Below are positions 6,371 through 7,488 of a stretch of 7,488 nt of DNA, one piece after another (positions within the stretch are counted from its first letter, which is position 1; each line of letters begins with the position of its first letter). The DNA comes from Wolbachia endosymbiont of Cylisticus convexus (GTDB lineage Bacteria; Pseudomonadota; Alphaproteobacteria; Rickettsiales; Anaplasmataceae). The DNA lies in contig NZ_QPIP01000079.1 of NCBI RefSeq assembly GCF_003344345.1, forward strand, positions 1-7,488, written 5' to 3'. The notes beneath the pieces were generated by a model. The model was not told where the DNA came from, made no database searches, and was given only the letters and a program-made list of their open reading frames with translations. A program made the translations under genes and the position numbers.

Positions 6371-6464
6371 TAGTAAGGATAAGAGAAGAAAAAAATTAGA
6401 AATTCGTATTCTATCAAGTAGAGGTAGGTCTTTACTTGACCATGAGCTACAGCGATACAAGTAG
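6363..6464 (+). CDS. Small basic ORF (33 aa), unknown
   Basis: The ATG at 6363 follows a strong GGAGG (6353-6357) at good spacing and encodes a very basic peptide beginning MNNSKDKRRKKLEIRIL. It overlaps the upstream remnant by eight bases. It may be complete, or it may be the front of a longer protein broken by a frameshift near 6430-6440, because a second plausible frame (6442-6576) continues immediately in the +1 frame. Function is unknown. Confidence 0.4.
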   Translation: MNNSKDKRRKKLEIRILSSRGRSLLDHELQRYK

Positions 6465-6576
6465 TAAAGAAATATCAAGGCTAGTGAGGGAATACAGGAA
6501 AATTAAGGATGGAACGTTGCGTGATATTATTCATTCAAGGCTCTTACTAATAGATAGGTATAGTAGTGCTTCATAA
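6442..6576 (+). CDS. Small ORF (44 aa), unknown, possible continuation of the 33-aa ORF
   Basis: This ORF encodes a charged, probably helical peptide (MSYSDTSSKEISRLVREYRK, then IKDGTLRDIIHSRLLLIDRY). There is no Shine-Dalgarno before the ATG at 6442. The frame is open back to 6400, within the preceding 33-aa ORF, so it may be the 3' half of one frameshifted gene. It ends tail-to-tail with the methyltransferase remnant, overlapping by a few bases. I do not recognise it. Confidence 0.35.
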   Translation: MSYSDTSSKEISRLVREYRKIKDGTLRDIIHSRLLLIDRYSSAS

Positions 6577-6786
6577 ACAATTCTTGCGTTCTACTCCCCA
6601 GCGGTACTTATGAATTTTTCCAGATTTACGAATAACACGATGGCATGGTATTAAGTAGGAAATTGGATTATTAGCAATTGCATTTGCAGCAGCACGTATG
6701 GCCTTTGGCTTACCAATTATATGAGCAATATTGGCATAGCTTGTTGTCGTACCTGTGGGAATTGAAATCAATGCTTGCCAGACTTT
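6571..6786 (-). pseudogene. O6-methylguanine-DNA methyltransferase (Ada/Ogt) C-terminal domain, truncated by IS630
   Basis: The intact protein removes O6-alkyl groups from guanine by moving them to its own cysteine. What remains is the C-terminal catalytic domain: KVWQALISIPTGTTTSYANI, then IGKPKAIRAAANAIANN, the active-site IPCHRV and KYRWGVERK. This resembles the methyltransferase half of E. coli Ada (IGKPKAVRAVAS...IPCHRV...GYRWGVSRK). Everything upstream of KVWQ is gone because the IS630 copy at 6790-7488 is inserted at a TA there. The frame continues open into the IS end (DYYEKSYKVWQAL), so a short chimeric frame exists but has no start of its own gene. The C-terminus stops soon after VERK, near the usual end. 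It is probably non-functional. Confidence 0.85.
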
Positions 6787-6806
6787 ATAGCTCTTTTCAT
6801 AATAGT
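6787..6806 (+). repeat. IS630 terminal repeat, copy 2 (3' end), with TA target
   Basis: ATAGCTCTTTTCATAATAGT on the plus strand is the reverse complement of 1603-1622 (plus strand), showing the opposite end of the same element type. The TA at 6788-6789 would be the target dinucleotide. It sits directly at the break in the methyltransferase gene. Confidence 0.8.
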
Positions 6807-7488
6807 CCGAAAAGCTTATAGAAAAGCGGAATCAACAGCATGACGAAAAGATGTGAATAGAGGGATGTTTTTCCTAGCTCTGTTTTTTATAGCAAACCAA
6901 TGATGCTCAATTTTGTTAAAATCGGGAGAATAAGGCGGTAGATATAAAATTTCTGCGCCAACTCCTTTAGCAAATTCAGTAATCTTATTAGACTTATGAA
7001 AAGTAGCATTATCAAGGATAACAGTTTGTCCAGGTTTCAAAATCGGTGTCAGAAACTGCTCAAACCATTTATTAACATATTACAGTGGCCTTCAAATGTT
7101 AACGGAACAACTATTTTCCTGCCGTTTAAGGCTGCAATCATACTGATTCGTTGAATTTTTTTACCAGATTTTAGAGCATAAAACCTCTGTCCCTTCTGGC
7201 AATATCCATAAGGGTAGTCCTCGGTGTTATCAATGCCAGACTCATCTATATAAACTAAGTTTTGAGGTTCTTTTGTTGCTATAATTTTCAAAAATTCAGC
7301 GCGTTTTTCTTCGTCCCTTTCTTTGTATCCATATGTCTTTTTTTGCGTGTGAGTCCAATTTTTTTAAGAGCTCGATGAATCGTTGGGATACTAACATTGC
7401 TCCAAAGCTTAGCCATTTCCGATAGAGTTTTTCCACCATATTTTTTAGCAAATTCAGTAAATTTATTCCAGTCAGTAATTTTGTGATT
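6790..7488 (-). mobile_element. IS630-family element copy 2, 3' part
   Basis: This is the downstream portion of an IS630 element on the minus strand, from within the transposase gene (window edge) to its 3' terminal repeat at 6787-6806. Its 5' end lies to the right of the window. It is in the same orientation as copy 1, and the two bracket the 1623-6786 segment. Confidence 0.85.
6816..7488 (-). pseudogene. IS630 transposase, DDE domain, with two frame breaks
   Basis: Three consecutive frames rebuild most of an IS630/Tc1-type transposase. From the window edge to 7288 there is a second DNA-binding segment (HKITDWNKFTEFAKKYGG ... PTIHRALKKIGLTRKK). The frame then shifts -1 at a run of seven A's (7338-7344) into TYGYKERDEEKRAEFLKI, the first catalytic Asp in VYIDESGID, and SMIAALNGRKIVVPLTFEGH. 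A second break between about 7074 and 7086 leads to NKWFEQFLTPILKPGQ, the second Asp in ILDNATFHKS, and the Glu in YSPDFNKIEHHW. All three DDE residues are therefore present but in different frames. The first break could be slippage on the A-run; the second has no slippery pattern and makes this copy a likely pseudogene. Confidence 0.85.

Overview
The window looks like a piece of a Wolbachia chromosome (Alphaproteobacteria, Rickettsiales). The DNA is AT-rich. It carries an isocitrate dehydrogenase with a long C-terminal domain, sparse ordinary genes, short dispersed palindromes, decaying IS630-family elements and a group II intron. This assignment rests on recognising protein and repeat types; no database search was possible.

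Layout. (1) 1-1380, minus strand: the 5' part of a group II intron. It has a normal-looking ribozyme leader (843-1380) and an intact but window-truncated reverse transcriptase/maturase (1-842). (2) 1381-1620, minus: the 5' end of an IS630-type element whose transposase gene the intron interrupts. (3) 1711-1812: a perfect 31-bp inverted repeat with nested hairpins. (4) 1874-2473, minus: an RDD-family membrane protein. (5) 2600-4018, plus: isocitrate dehydrogenase, divergent from the RDD gene. (6) 4096-5435, plus: a J-domain membrane protein split by a -1 frameshift at a TTTAAAA heptamer. (7) 5457-6095, plus: endonuclease III (nth), 21 bp downstream and probably co-transcribed. (8) 6100-6576: repeat debris, the 3' end of an unrecognised gene and two tiny ORFs. 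(9) 6571-6786, minus: the C-terminal domain of an O6-methylguanine-DNA methyltransferase (Ada/Ogt) truncated by an IS630 insertion. (10) 6790-7488, minus: the 3' part of that second IS630 copy, frameshifted twice.

Functionally this is a core block (TCA-cycle enzyme, membrane J-protein, base-excision repair enzyme) bounded by mobile DNA. The two IS630 copies lie in the same orientation on either side of it and share 20-bp ends. The left copy has been used as a target by the group II intron: the intron 5' end (GTGTG) and a perfect 6-bp IBS1/EBS1 pairing can both be read. The right copy has removed the front of an alkylation-repair gene.

I do not see a wholly new multi-gene system. The points most worth following are the intron-in-IS junction with its readable targeting pairing, the slippery-site frameshift in a J-protein that also has an internal duplication, the NAD-type coenzyme residues of the isocitrate dehydrogenase, and the Q41R change in endonuclease III.
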